From NCBI GenBank assembly GCA_036346375.1, contig CM070508.1:25860852-25924851 (forward strand): 64,000 nt of DNA, written 5' to 3'. The notes beneath the pieces were generated by a model. The model was not told the DNA's origin. It worked only from the letters and a program-made list of their open reading frames with translations, and ran no database searches. Positions 45,571-56,339 of this stretch are shown one piece after another. This stretch comes from Guadua angustifolia (Eukaryota > Streptophyta > Magnoliopsida > Poales > Poaceae). The position numbers were made by a program, and so were the translations under genes. The stretch's first letter is position 1. Every line of letters starts with the position of its first letter.

Positions 45571-47427
45571 ACTATAGGTGCAACATGATCAAAGCACAAC
45601 ATACCTTGGTTAAGTTCCTGGTGCTGGTCTGAAAATTGCTCTTGAGTTGCTAACTCCTCCGAAGCCTCGCACAATTCAACGTCTACGCGAATCGAGAAGA
45701 AATAGCAAATAAACACCAAAACCAAAGAACAAATAAACTTAAAAATTCAAACAAAAATCACCATTAGATAGATCTCAATTTTACAAATTTTTAGGAATTT
45801 GAATCACCTCAATCGGAGTTCGTATGAGGGAGAACGAGCCCTCGGAAAATTCAAATTGCTGAAAATCCCTAAAATTGGAAAATCCGAATTAACCGAATTA
45901 TTTTTATAAAGAAAAATCCGAATTAATGCATCAGCTGACGTCAGCCCTGCGCTAAGCCAGTACGGACGACACGTGGTGCAATCGCTACCGTCCAGAACTG
46001 ATCTAACGGCTATCGATTAATTTGTGACGTGGCATAACGGCAACCACCCGATCCAGATCAGACGGCTATTACTTACCCGAGTGAATACTAATGACCCAAT
46101 CGACGTGGACTAATCCGGGCCACTCATCTAAAATTGAACGGTCGAGACTTACCCGAGTAAAGCACTGTTTCCCGAAACGACGCGGCTTGATATTAACGGT
46201 CCGATGCTGATTCGACAGCTGGTGTTGCCCGCGAACGGCGATGGCGATGCGGCGGTGCGGATCTCCCGGAGATGAAGACGATGACCTCTCCTGCGGTGCT
46301 CCGGTGCTCTCCGGCGTCCAGCGAACGACGGAGCAGATGCGGCGTGACACAATGATCTCGGATGGGGTCTTGGATCGGTGAAAGAAGATCTCAACGACGG
46401 CAAAACGCGACAGAAACCTCCTCGGCACTCCGGCGAACTACGGTGGCTCCACGAGGCTCTACTGACGGCGGCGCTAAGGCTAGAAGATGCAGCGACTCAC
46501 GAGGAACCTCGGGGTCAGGTTGGGGTCCTTAAATAGTCCTCAGATGACGCGTACGGAAGGCAGGCATGCATTCCGAGTCCGGCGACGACACAGCGGCGCA
46601 TTTTCGAGTTCCTCGCGGAGACGATGATGAGCAGCCGTGCGATCTTGATCCGACGGTCACTATTGAGTCCAGACGCGGCACGATCTCGTCCGCTTGCCAA
46701 ATCTGACGGCCCGGGTTAATTAGGTTTCCGAATCGGTATGGGTTGACGATGGCCGTGCGATGAAAATCCGACGGTTCGCAGCGATTAGGGTTCAGTAATT
46801 GACGCGGCTTGAAAATGGCCTTCGGATTGCGATCCAACGGCGCGGGTTGATCCTCCCGAAATCACCGGCCGGTTGGGATGCACAGTAACGCGAAGAGCGG
46901 CACAGTACTGGGCCTTGGCCCACTACTGTTCCTAACGATTTTTTGGGATTTTTCCATTTAAAAAAATATTAGAGAAAATACTTTGATTTATTTAGGGCAA
47001 TAAAAATACCAGAAAAAATTCCGATAAAAATCTCAAAAATACTTTGAGACATTCTGGACTTAAATAAAACATTTTTGGCAAAACTTTATTTTAAATTTAT
47101 ATTTTTATAATTAATCTTTAACAAAAGGCAATATACTTTTAATTTAAAATAATTCCAATAAATCTCAGAAAATCCAAATAAATCCATAAAATTCACAAAA
47201 ATCATAAATTGCAATAAAATAATATTAAATAAATAAAAATCAAAATTTGGGATGTTACAGCAAGTCACAATTCACAGCCACTGAAATCAAAGAGATGCAA
47301 GGTACAAGTTGAAGTGTTCTCGATTTTTTTTAAAAAGGTATAGGTTGAACATTATGCACCACCCAAAAAAAACTAGCCGCATTTTCTGGGTTCTGATCAC
47401 ATGACTATAATTTCCTTTCAGAATAGA

Positions 47428-50400
47428 TCAATCCTCATTTAAAAAGCTAACAGGACTATAATTTCCTTTCAGAATGGATCTATCAAATCTATTACCTTCC
47501 ACCATACAAGAAATGCAAAAAAAAGAGCAGGATGAACAAACCTCTGAAGTCATGTATATAGGTGAATCACATGCTTTGGCCTTATACTCCATATCCAACT
47601 CAACAATCAGCGTTGCAATCTTGTCCTTAGAACCTGAAATTTTATGAAATGGATGACAGTTGCTATTAGTAAAGGAAAAAAATAGAAATTGTATGACATA
47701 TGAAATGGATGACATATTTTTACCTCTTTTAGATGATGTTGTCCAGTCCTTGGTACAAATTAGGGCTTCCACCACCTCAGGATCTAATTGACTACGAAAA
47801 GGATCAACAATATGGCCACCCGCACTGAATGCCGATTCCGAAGCAATGGTTGACACTTGAATGGCTAACACATCACGAGCTAGTCATGAAAGAGTGGGAA
47901 AAATCCCTTGTTTAGCCCTCCACCAAGACGATATGTCAAATGGACCATCTTCACTTTCAATCCATCAAAAATTTGGTTCTTTCATGTATATATCTAATTC
48001 AGAATTCTCATTGTGTCTTGTCACACTCACAGCAGTTTCATACAAGAACTCTTCAATTTCAAGAACACCCAAGTCATCACCAAGTGGGTGAGAAGCCACA
48101 CTAGATCCCGCAGCTGTAGGCTTTGCAACTTGAGGTGTGATAGATATGTATGCTTGAAATAATTGATTCACAATAGTCATGAATGCATGAAGTTCAAGAA
48201 CAGCTCTCTCCTCACCATATATCTTTTTCATAAAATACTCTACTAACCTTTTCTTGTACCTTGGATCAAGAAAACACACCACAGCAAGTGCTATGGTGGA
48301 CTTCTGCCAATACTTGTCATATTTTCCTTGCATTGCCATAGCTATGGCGTGAATAGTTATATCAGAACTATGACACCACTCTTCAATAGCTAACTTAATC
48401 TCACAGAATTTCCACCAAAACAGACTTGCTGTGGGATATGTAGTACCAGAGAAAATCAATGTAGCCTCATAAAGTCTCCTCAGACATCTACATAGTGCTA
48501 CTGCATTATCCCATTCCTTATCTGATGGAGCACACTTCTTGTACTTACTCTCATTCAACTCAAATAGCCTTTCAAAAGCTTTCCTATAGTAAATAGCTTG
48601 CTTCAACATCAGAAAAGTGGAGTTCCACCTAGTTGAAACATCCAACGGAAGACCCTCATTGGTATCCAAGTCACACTCCGATGCACACTTCTGAAAATAT
48701 TCCCATTGTAATGGTGAATTCTTTACAATTACAACAGAAGCTCTAATATTCTGCACTGAAGATGCAACTGCTTTCAAGCCATCTTGAGCAACAAGGTTTA
48801 AAATGTGACATAAGCATCTCACATGAAAAAAACACCATCACAGACTAAGGGAGCTTTCTTGTTTAGTTTTGCAACAAGTTCTGCAACACACTTATCATTA
48901 GATGAGGCATTGTCCATAGTGAGAGCAAAAAACTTCTTTTCAAGGTTCCAATGCATCACACTCTTGATGAACTCTGTGGCTAGATTAGTGCCTGTGTGGC
49001 TATCTTTAACATGCATGAATTTAGCAATTCTTTTCTGAATCTGCCAATTGTCATCAATCTAATGCACGGTGACACACATATAACCTTTATTTTGATTTGA
49101 GGTCCACATATCCATAGTTGTAGAAAAGCGACATGAAAGAGATTTGAAATGATCATACAACTTCTTTGTTTCCTCATTGAACATTTCCATTATGGTATTT
49201 CTTGTAGTTGTGCGACACTTAAATGAAAAACTAGGGCGCAAAAACTTGATGAAGTCAAAAAAGTACTCATGTTCAACCATATTAAAGGGATATTCATGCA
49301 TAACAAGTGCTAAATGCCACTTTCTAAGACTAGTTTCAGCATCAAATCTATATGTCTGAACATTGGCAGTGCTATCTTCACCCTTTTCTAGTTGGGTTAA
49401 TCAGATATATGCCACTGCAGGAATGGGTTATTCGAGATTTGCCATCGTTCCTTTCGTATTTCTAGATTTGCCATTATGAAACCGTGTTTATTCTAAATAT
49501 GCCATTGCAGGCGACACGTGTCACTTCTGGTCAAACTGAGTGCATGACTCAAACCCATTAGACGATTTTGCCCTCCGTCTATTTTTATTTTATATTTAAT
49601 TTAAGGCTAAAATGGTATTAATATTTTATGAAAATTTTTATCAAGATCTGAAATAGTATTATTAATCTTATATAAAGTTTTAAAAATTTTATCTTTTATA
49701 TTTAAATTTTAAAAATTCTGACATTGCTATTTTCAACTTTATTTTTCTATTTTTGAATTTCTGAAAGTTTTAAATGTAAGTTTTAATTTTTTATATTTTT
49801 ACCAGAGGTAGATGAGGATCTCAGGTCACCAAGGTAAAAATCTTAGCTTCAGATCTTTTTTGGAGATTTCTACAAAATTCTGACAAGACTTTGATGCGGA
49901 GGGGCAAAATCGTCCGAATTGCGCTCAGTTTGACCAGAAATGACACGTGTCGCCTGCAATGGCATATTTAGAATAAACACGGTTTCGTAATGGCAAATCT
50001 AGAAATACGAAAGGAACGATGGCAAATCTCGAATAACCCATTCCTGCAGTGGCATATATCTAATTAACCCTTTCTAGTTTGATCATTTGCTGTCCTAGAG
50101 TTATAGAATGCTTGCTTTTTAAATGATTTATAAAGCATGATGTGCCTCTTGTTGTCTCACATCGGGCTTTGTAGTACATATCTTGCATCTCACCCAAAGT
50201 TCCTTTGTAACCACACCATTTGAATATGTTTTTGTGACGGTATCTTTAGTGTAGTACTCCCATACCTTGGAGATGGACTTCTTTTGTATCTTGCTAGGAG
50301 GCTCATTTTCTCCAGTGATGTCACATTCAGGTTCAGCTTGAGGACCTTCGGCTTCATATGCAAGAGGCTCTCGCACTACTAATGCATGAGCACTCAATGC

Positions 50401-50484
50401 AGAGAGACTTGTACCAAGTGTGGTAGCAGGTGACGCTCTACTAGTTGTGCAAACATTTGCACTAGCGCTTCCAGACTCCATCAC
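47428..50484 (-). pseudogene. hAT transposase, zinc-finger BED / RICESLEEPER-like, broken
   Basis: The first coding part (50484-50128) has an acidic Ser/Ala-rich start and a BED-finger-like segment (SKVWEYYTKD, WVRCKIC). After the MULE-type insertion the body resumes with LHEYPFN-type MHEYPFNMVEHEYF, FSTTMDMWTSNQNKGYMCVT, MDNASSND, CHILNLVAQDGL, DVSTRWNSTFLML, TASLFWWKFCEIK and LDPRYKK. It ends with the dimerisation domain (IASESAFSAGGHIVDPFRS, LICTKDW). Breaks are a TAG after CVTVH (about 49063, Trp expected), a one-base frameshift at a T run near 48820, TGA at 47965-47967 and TGA at 47884-47886. The gene would excise and reinsert hAT elements; this copy cannot. Confidence 0.93.
49394..50070. 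mobile_element. MULE-type MITE with ~155-bp TIRs
   Basis: GGGTTAATCAGATATATGCC at the left and its near-exact inverse (GGCATATATCTAATTAACCC) at the right. The arms stay almost identical for about 155 bases (GAGATTTGCCATCGTTCC, AGGCGACACGTGTCA). The target duplication is 9 bp, tttctagtt at 49385-49393 and 50071-50079, as expected for Mutator-like elements. The AT-rich centre has no gene. It separates the hAT BED-finger exon from the transposase body. Confidence 0.96.
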
Positions 50485-50892
50485 AATTCACAAAACGGCA
50501 ACTGGATACGTAAGTCAATAGGATCTACAATAGCAGGAGATAGGAGATTTACATGGTCATATTATTGACTATTGAGGGTCCTAAAGTATAAATACTTTGA
50601 AATCAAAGGGAGTGTGGCTGAATCCAAATAGAGAAATATGTAGATCCTGATTTTGACTGTGTTATGTTCGTGAGTGAAATTGAATGATACTTCACTGGTT
50701 CATGAGACAGGTGGTGTTGCAACATGCAAAGTCCATAAAGAAAAAGGACATAAAATACAGAAAAAGGTTATACAAACTAATGCAATCCCAAAAAAACCCT
50801 CACCTGGATAAAGGCAGCAACATCCTCCTCAGCAGTACCTCCAATTTCTCCAATGAGAACAATACCTAAAAGGCACAGAGTAGTACTTATTA

Positions 50893-51450
50893 ATGAGAAC
50901 AATACTTAAAAGGGAGAGTGCAGTATTGACCGATGAGAATAATTCATTGACCATCACACAACCAGGATTCCAGGACTTTTTGAAGGATAATAATTCAATG
51001 ACACATAAGTTCATAACAAATATGAATGGCTCAACAGTTACCCCACCAGTTACAGTCCAAGTTTCTCTTCCCCCAAATGAGCCAAGCATTTTTCTACCAC
51101 TTTACAGACTGAAACAGCTAGCAGAAATAATTACGAAATTGAATTCAAGGAACCTTGGCCTAAACCCCTTAGTTTTCGGTAGAATTAAGGATTTAAAATT
51201 GTCTCCACTCCTACAAGGTTTCATGCTGCCAAGTGCTCCTAATTTGTCTCCAACGCCAATACCATTCCCATCCAGGCCACCATGTTCACAGCCAACTACA
51301 AACAATAGTCAAGAACATTTTTTATGCCCTGATTTGGCAACCCCTCTGCGATTACCAACACGGTCTCATAGTGGGAACACATCTGGAAGCAAGAAAAATA
51401 GCAATGCAGTGACAGAACCAACCAACATTGCACCAGCATCCCAGCCGTAG
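50893..51450 (+). CDS. Unrecognised 185-residue ORF inside the hAT element
   Basis: An uninterrupted plus-strand frame, opposite to the transposase and upstream of it in element sense. The first half is polar (TITQPGFQDFLKDNNSMTHK, PLYRLKQLAEIITKLN). The second half is Pro/Ser-rich (PNLSPTPIPFPSRPPC, TSGSKKNSNAV) and ends at TAG. I recognise no domain. It may be a captured host exon or chance, but it stays open while neighbouring transposase sequence has decayed. Confidence 0.3.
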   Translation: MRTILKRESAVLTDENNSLTITQPGFQDFLKDNNSMTHKFITNMNGSTVTPPVTVQVSLPPNEPSIFLPLYRLKQLAEIITKLNSRNLGLNPLVFGRIKDLKLSPLLQGFMLPSAPNLSPTPIPFPSRPPCSQPTTNNSQEHFLCPDLATPLRLPTRSHSGNTSGSKKNSNAVTEPTNIAPASQP

Positions 51451-52080
51451 TAAAGTAAAGTAAGGGCTGGAAACACCACTTATTTGAAATGCAAGAATCG
51501 TGTTATTTAACAGACACCCAAACAATCATAAGCAACAAGTTATAGAAAACCAGAACAAAGATATCTCATATATGCTAAGTTCTCCGATGTGGAGCAATGG
51601 TGGATGAGGAATTTCACAAGCAAAGTGTTTGTACCTCCGGAGGCGGTGGTAGGAGGGGGGCACCAGGCGGTGGTGGAGCCCGGATGCGAAGGGGATCCAG
51701 AAGACCGAGTGTAGCCGCGCAGGGGGCGAGCACCGGGACGAGCGGCGCCGAGGGGTGGCGGGATGGGCAAAGATGGATGGTGGCAGGACGGCCGAATGGC
51801 GGTGGCAGGACTCCTGGTCGGTATATTCAGGGATGGCCGAATGGCGGGCGGCGGGAGGTGCGGAGGGCGACGGCAGGAGGGCTGCGGGAGGGGCGACGGA
51901 AGGGGCGAAGGGAGCAGAAGCCGGAAGGCAGCGACGGGAGGGATTGAGGGTGGTGGGGGCGATGGGAGGGCGGCCGTGCGGCGGCGTCTAAGGGGAGTTG
52001 GGGGGAGGGCGACTGGACGCCTGGACGGGAAACCAAGAGGCTGAGACTCGGAGAGCTAGGGTTAACGCGCGTCGGGGTTG
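51451..52080. other. GC-rich 5' region of the hAT element
   Basis: 51630-52060 is G-rich (GGCGG and GGGAGGG runs) with many overlapping spurious frames. It lies just inside the element end upstream of the transposase and probably holds the promoter and leader. Confidence 0.4.
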
Positions 52081-52321
52081 GGCCAGGCCAAACGTTCATC
52101 CGGATATCCGAATCAATTAATTCGGATATATCCGAAAATACTCTCGGAATATACCGATCCGACGGATAGTGCTCTCCCAAATCCGAATCCGAGTCCGAAA
52201 AAAATATCAGAAACCGAATCCGAAATCTAAAATTATCTGAAAAAAATATCCGAATCCAATCCAAAACTGTCCGGTCGGTCGGTCGGAAATTATCCGATCT
52301 GATTGCACCCCTATCTGCGAC

Positions 52322-52894
52322 AATAAGAAGAGCCACATCATTCAACTCGAAGCCAAATTCCGTAATTTGGTTCAAGGAGACATCACCATTACGGAATATT
52401 GTGCCAAGTTGATGTACTCACCGACGTTAACCAACCCATCTCGGACGAGCTGCTCACTCTGATGTGTTGTCTCTGCGAACTCCACAAGGACTACTCTGAG
52501 ATTGTCACCATTGTTCCCTTCCAGACACCTTTAATTCCCGAGTTTCCTCCAAACACGTTCCATGCTCTCCTCAAAGAAAATCAGAAGAAGGTTGCCACCA
52601 AGCATGCTACTACCACTGCATTTGTCATCAATAACAACAATCACGGCCGGGCAACCGTGTCGCTGATCGCTACAATGGAACACGAGGAAACTAGCTAGGG
52701 TGGTAATGATCGTGGCACACATAATTTAGGAGGACGTGGTCGCAATAATCGTGGCAGAGGCTGTGGTGGCAACAACCCCAACACCAACAACGCAACAATA
52801 GTGGCACTCGCAACACTATGCCATGGGTTTTTAACCCATGGACCAGACTCCCTCAGGCGTGGTCATAATAGATGAATGCTCTTGTGCAATGACA
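52322..52894 (+). pseudogene. copia gag, second piece
   Basis: Starts KKSHIIQLEAKFRNLVQGD, ITITEYCAKL, then after a frameshift VNQPISDELLTLM, VTIVPFQTPLIPEFP and ATTTAFVINNNN. A Gly/Arg/Asn-rich tail follows (GGRGRNNRGRGCGG), as in UBN2-type copia gag. It ends where the hAT MITE begins; a few codons continue after the MITE at 53103. Gag forms the retrotransposon particle; this copy has stops and cannot. Confidence 0.8.
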
Positions 52895-53094
52895 CAGGGA
52901 CGGATTCAGCAATATGACAGGTTGGGCTGCTACCTCACCTACAATTTACAAGACTTCTTATACCCAGATATGTATATATTGTATAGCCCAACAAATTTGG
53001 CCTATAAATAGGGCATAGCCTAACAAATTTATACACAGGTGTGTATATACTTGAAATTTACCCCACCTATAATTTCTTACTGGGTCCACCACTA
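52895..53094. mobile_element. 200-bp hAT-type MITE in the copia gag
   Basis: The left end CAGGGACGGATTCAG and right end CTGGGTCCACCACTA are imperfect inverted repeats, with the perfect 8-bp duplication caatgaca at 52887-52894 and 53095-53102. Non-coding and AT-rich. Confidence 0.88.
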
Positions 53095-53160
53095 CAATGA
53101 CATGCACGTGCCCCTACGACCCAGAAGCTCTTGGTTCACAACCGCGCACTCCATAGGCGT

Positions 53161-53640
53161 ATCTATTGGCGGATCGCCTCCATCGATTTTTTTTAAATAA
53201 TGCATTTTTTATTCAAAATAAATTACAGAAATATACCCCTTTCGCCCGTTGGATGGGCGACAGGGGCCTAAATAGCAAAATAAACAGGCGATAGGAGGCC
53301 ACATCACCCCCCAGCCGCCTGTCGCCCGATGAAATGGCGACAGGGAATAAATCGATGAATGGTTGGGCGATAGGAGCGCGCACCCCTGTCACCCAACCAT
53401 ATGGAGACAGCAGCTCTTCCCTCTATTTAAGAAATCGTCCGGCACTGTGTTCAATCATCGAATTCTTCAATCATCCAGCCAAAGAAGAGTAGAAAGGGAG
53501 AGAGGAAGGAAGAAAAGAAGAGAGAAACGAAGGAGAAGAGGAAAAAATACCGAAGCGTGCGAGTGGAAAGGGAAAGGGGAAGGCGAAAGAAGAGGGAGGT
53601 GCTTCGGAGTGGCTGCGCAACATCGCGTACCAGGACCTCT
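53161..53640. other. Flank of the plant-mobile-domain gene
   Basis: Repeated (T)GGGCGACAGGG / GGGCGATAGGA phrases at 53250-53390, in both orientations, then CCCTCTATTTAAGAAATCG at about 53420, then a purine-rich AGAGGAAGGAAG stretch. No confident gene before 53641. Confidence 0.45.
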
Positions 53641-54203
53641 TCATACTTTTCGGAGTTGTCCCACCGATGTGCCTGTGCGGAGATGCTTGCAGGCTTTTCT
53701 ATTCTTGGGAAATTCCAACTTGGAAGAGGAGGTATTGGATGTGCCGCAACTACCGATCTGGAACCTCTCGTATGCCCACAGCTGTACAAGCAGTGGACAT
53801 CCTCCGAAGGTCGCGTTATCGGCGATCTGTGCACACCTGTCGCAGAGTGCACGGTAGGTGGCGCAAAGCACGGCCGAGCCCCAGGAGTACTGTGGCACGG
53901 CATCAAGGGGTGCGTCCGCGATCTGCCTCGCGAACTGCAGAAGGTGCCTGTCCACGCTATCCCCATGGGAGGTCGTGAACATGCACCAGCCGAAGAGCCA
54001 CAGCAGGTACGCCTCCAGGTGGCGGCTGAGGCTTTGCTCGTCCGCTGGCTCGACGATCTGCTCACGCTGTAAAATAAAGCTCACTTGTTATTTTAAGCAG
54101 TACGTACACAATTTAGTTTTAAAGGCTACTTGCGTACCACGAACTGTCCAAGCCAGCGCAGTGTCGGTCCGTGCAGGTGGTCGAAAGTCCTGTACACGGC
54201 AGG
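53641..54203 (-). pseudogene. Plant mobile domain (PMD) protein fragment
   Basis: The minus-strand frame 54084-53641 gives a PMD (PF10536, MAIN-like) core: REQIVEPADEQSLSRHLEAY, LLWLFGWCMFTTSHGDSVD, IADAPLDAVPQYSWGSAVL, YRALCDRC and GGCPLLVQLWAYERF. An upstream exon piece (about 54203-54130) gives VYRTFDHLHGPTLRWLGQF. The gene is cut at 54209, where the CACTA element begins, so the N-terminal half is displaced or lost. PMD genes occur in transposons and in host silencing factors; this copy is probably transposon-derived. Confidence 0.82.
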
Positions 54204-54209
54204 TGGTAG

Positions 54210-54540
54210 CACTACTACACGTTTACACATCACAATCGGTTCTTTTTTATCATCGCAATCGGTTCTGGTGGCGACACTAAGCGGTTAGACAGAGATGAGG
54301 CGCTATTATTACAGTCGGTTCTATAATCTCTATCGCTTCTTTCGAAGAACCGATAGAGATGATGAGTTCATCTCTATCATTTTCTTTCGAAGAACCGATA
54401 GAGATGATTAGTTCATCTCTATCATTTTCTTGTAGGAACCGATAGAGATGTAAACATTATCTCTATCATTTCTTACAAAAAACCGATAGAGATGACAATG
54501 TCATCTCTATCATTTTCTTGTGAGAACCGATAGAGATGAA
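54210..54540 (+). repeat. CACTA TIR and subterminal repeats
   Basis: After CACTACTACAC the phrase AACCGATAGAGATG recurs at about 54345, 54393, 54438, 54481 and 54525, alternating with its inverted partner CATCTCTATC(A/G). Such arrays are the binding sites of TNPA-type proteins. Confidence 0.9.
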
Positions 54541-54748
54541 GGGGTGTGCTACTTTCCAATTGACCCTCCAATCAGCACATATTTCACACAAATATATATA
54601 TGCACATATCACAAACATACAGCATGTATATCACATTCACATTCATCGAAAATGAATACAACTCATTCACGTAAAATGAATACTTTAATTGTTACAACAA
54701 ATACATATCACATTAGAAAATGAATACTTTGTTACAACCGACACATGC

Positions 54749-55740
54749 TTAACCATCATGTACACATGTAATCCCATTCAGATTTGTAATATTGTTCACA
54801 TATAGCCTAGTACGAGCTTTGGGATCTCTAAACCGTCCGTCCTCCACCATACATTCCATCCAATTACCACCGCATAAGTGGTCCCTTATCTTGTTGAGCG
54901 TAGTGCGGTCTATACTCTTCAGGGGGATATTGAGAGTCTGCAAAATAGAAACGAGTGTTTTAATTTAAGTTTTGAAATTTCTATGTGAAAGGCTACTTGT
55001 ATTATTATGCATGTACATATATACCTGGGGGAAACGGTCTGAGAGGCTAATCAAGATCAGCATGTGATGCATGACGTACAAACCGCAGTGGTCGTCGCTG
55101 CCCTGTTGATGGCACTGTGAAGAAAGAAAAAGAAATTAAGAGACGAAGAAAATATGTCAGGAAATCTAAATCTTATATAGGGAACGCCACTTGTACCTTG
55201 AAGCGCACATACTCCAGCTTGGAGCCCTTTTTTAGATCGTGTTTCCCTCCTTCTGCGACGTAGTCGGAGAAACCCCTATATACATTGGAGAGACGCTGTT
55301 AAGTACAAAATAATGAATGTACGTAGTTAAATACAGAAAGTGTTACATAAGAGTAGTGCACTTACTGCTCCAAAGGAGGCTTGATCGCGTAGGCCATCGG
55401 TCTCTTCTCAATGGAATTAAAAGTGTAGACCACGTTGTTACTCGGAATGATCACGAGTAGGACCCAATGGTTGCTTATTAAATGGTATGCGAAGGAAATA
55501 AGTTCACATACGGTTGAAGTGCGTACAAGTAATTGAAGGGTGTAGTAGTACTTACTCCTCGTGGTACGGGAATAGAATGAAGTCCTTCTTGGCCTCAGCT
55601 TTCAACGCACCCTTGATGTAGCCGGCAAGCCATTGCGGTTGAAGCCTAGCCATCGTTGCGGACACCAGCTCAGGGTCGACGAACCCAATTAGTTGTCGAT
55701 TCGTCACGACTCGCTGCCTCATTGCCCTGCAACTCGTATT
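54749..55740 (-). pseudogene. Ulp1-type C48 cysteine protease domain, C-terminal exons
   Basis: Read leftwards. One exon carries NRQLIGFVDPELVSATMARL and AEAKKDFILFPYHEE (about 55735-55560). The next gives HWVLLVIIPSNN and VYTFNSIEKRPMAYAIKPP (about 55470-55375). Then comes Q-Q-G-S-D-D-H-C-G-L-Y-V-M-H-H-M at about 55110-55060, and a last exon (54943-54749) with LNKIRDHLCGGNW. His (55467-55469), Gln and Cys of the Ulp1 catalytic set are present. The acidic residue expected before Ser in the YxxDS motif is Asn here (55416-55418). Ulp1 enzymes cleave SUMO; in CACTA ORFs the role is unknown. Exon borders were read by eye. Confidence 0.8.
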
Positions 55741-56059
55741 GAATGTTACGAAGCATAATGCAAAATCCTATGGAAGTTCTAAGGTCATGCTACGTGGTGC
55801 GATACTCACAGTGTCCAGGATCGCACAGTGGAAACGTCGATGGAGATCATTTGGTAGAGACGGAACAGATCCTCAAAACTGACTGGAAATGTCCCGTCGT
55901 CCTCACGGTGGAAATGTCCCTTTTTGTACCTAACATTGAAGTCGACCCGACTTCGTTCCCTTTCACTTTGTCAATGTACCATCCATGGAGTATCGAGTCC
56001 ACAAGCCTAAAGTATTCAATTTCGCAGAGACGAAGGGCTTTCCATGTTCATCGCCTTAA

Positions 56060-56335
56060 AATTATAGGGCTTCTCTGTGGCTGTGCTGGCTCTCCTTCTG
56101 GGCGAAGGAGTCTCGGCGGGGTTGGAGGCTTTTCTGACTGAGAGGGCACTGTGGTAGTGTGTGAGCCTTGGCTTTTAGCGGAGGCCTCCGGTGGTTCGTG
56201 GCTGTCTGGCTCTCCTTCTGGGCCAAGGAGTCTCCGAGGCGGGGTTTGAGGCTTTTCACTGCACGAGAGGGCACTGTGGTCTGTGTGAGCCTTGGCTTTT
56301 AGCGGAGGCCTCCGGTGGTTCTGTGGCTATCGTGG
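56060..56335 (+). repeat. Tandem duplication of ~130 bp
   Basis: Two adjacent copies share CTGGCTCTCCTTCTGGGC, AGGAGTCTC, GAGAGGGCACTGTGGT and TGAGCCTTGGCTTTTAGCGG (about 56167 and 56288). The copies differ by small indels. Confidence 0.9.
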
Positions 56336-56339
56336 TAGC

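Larger units (their letters stand above)
42604..47259 (-). repeat. Solo LTR of the TGTAACATCC gypsy family inside the hAT
   Basis: Runs TGTAAAGACCCGAA...TTTGGGATGTTACA with the perfect duplication gcaag at 42599-42603 and 47260-47264. Without the nested hAT elements it is about 3.2 kb. Landmarks shared with the solo LTR at 26701 include ACACTCTGCAGAGATTAT, CGGATCAACGCTAGTGCACAC-like start sequence and the AT-rich last 250 bases. Confidence 0.95.
41892..52313 (-). mobile_element. hAT transposon (RICESLEEPER-like transposase) containing four younger insertions
   Basis: Termini are TAGGGATGCAATC at 41892 and GATTGCACCCCTA ending at 52313, with the perfect 8-bp duplication tctgcgac at 41884-41891 and 52314-52321. 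Subterminal regions carry many (A)TCGGAT and ATCCGAA motifs. The transposase gene is read on the minus strand (50484 to about 47700). Nested inside are a solo gypsy LTR, two hAT MITEs and a MULE-type MITE. Without them the element would be about 5.1 kb. Confidence 0.95.
41738..53160 (+). mobile_element. Ty1/copia gag region, split by a hAT element and a MITE
   Basis: Plus-strand copia gag in three pieces: 41738-41891, 52322-52894 and 53103 to about 53160. At the hAT junction the codons read across exactly once one copy of tctgcgac is removed (ENLFCDN then KKSHIIQLEAKFRNLVQGD). No RT or integrase of this element is visible to the right, and no LTR could be assigned with certainty. Confidence 0.75.

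Noticed and set aside
51540..52044. Gly/Arg-rich ORFs in the hAT 5' region
   Set aside because: Same compositional reason: six overlapping frames in G-rich repeats, no domain.
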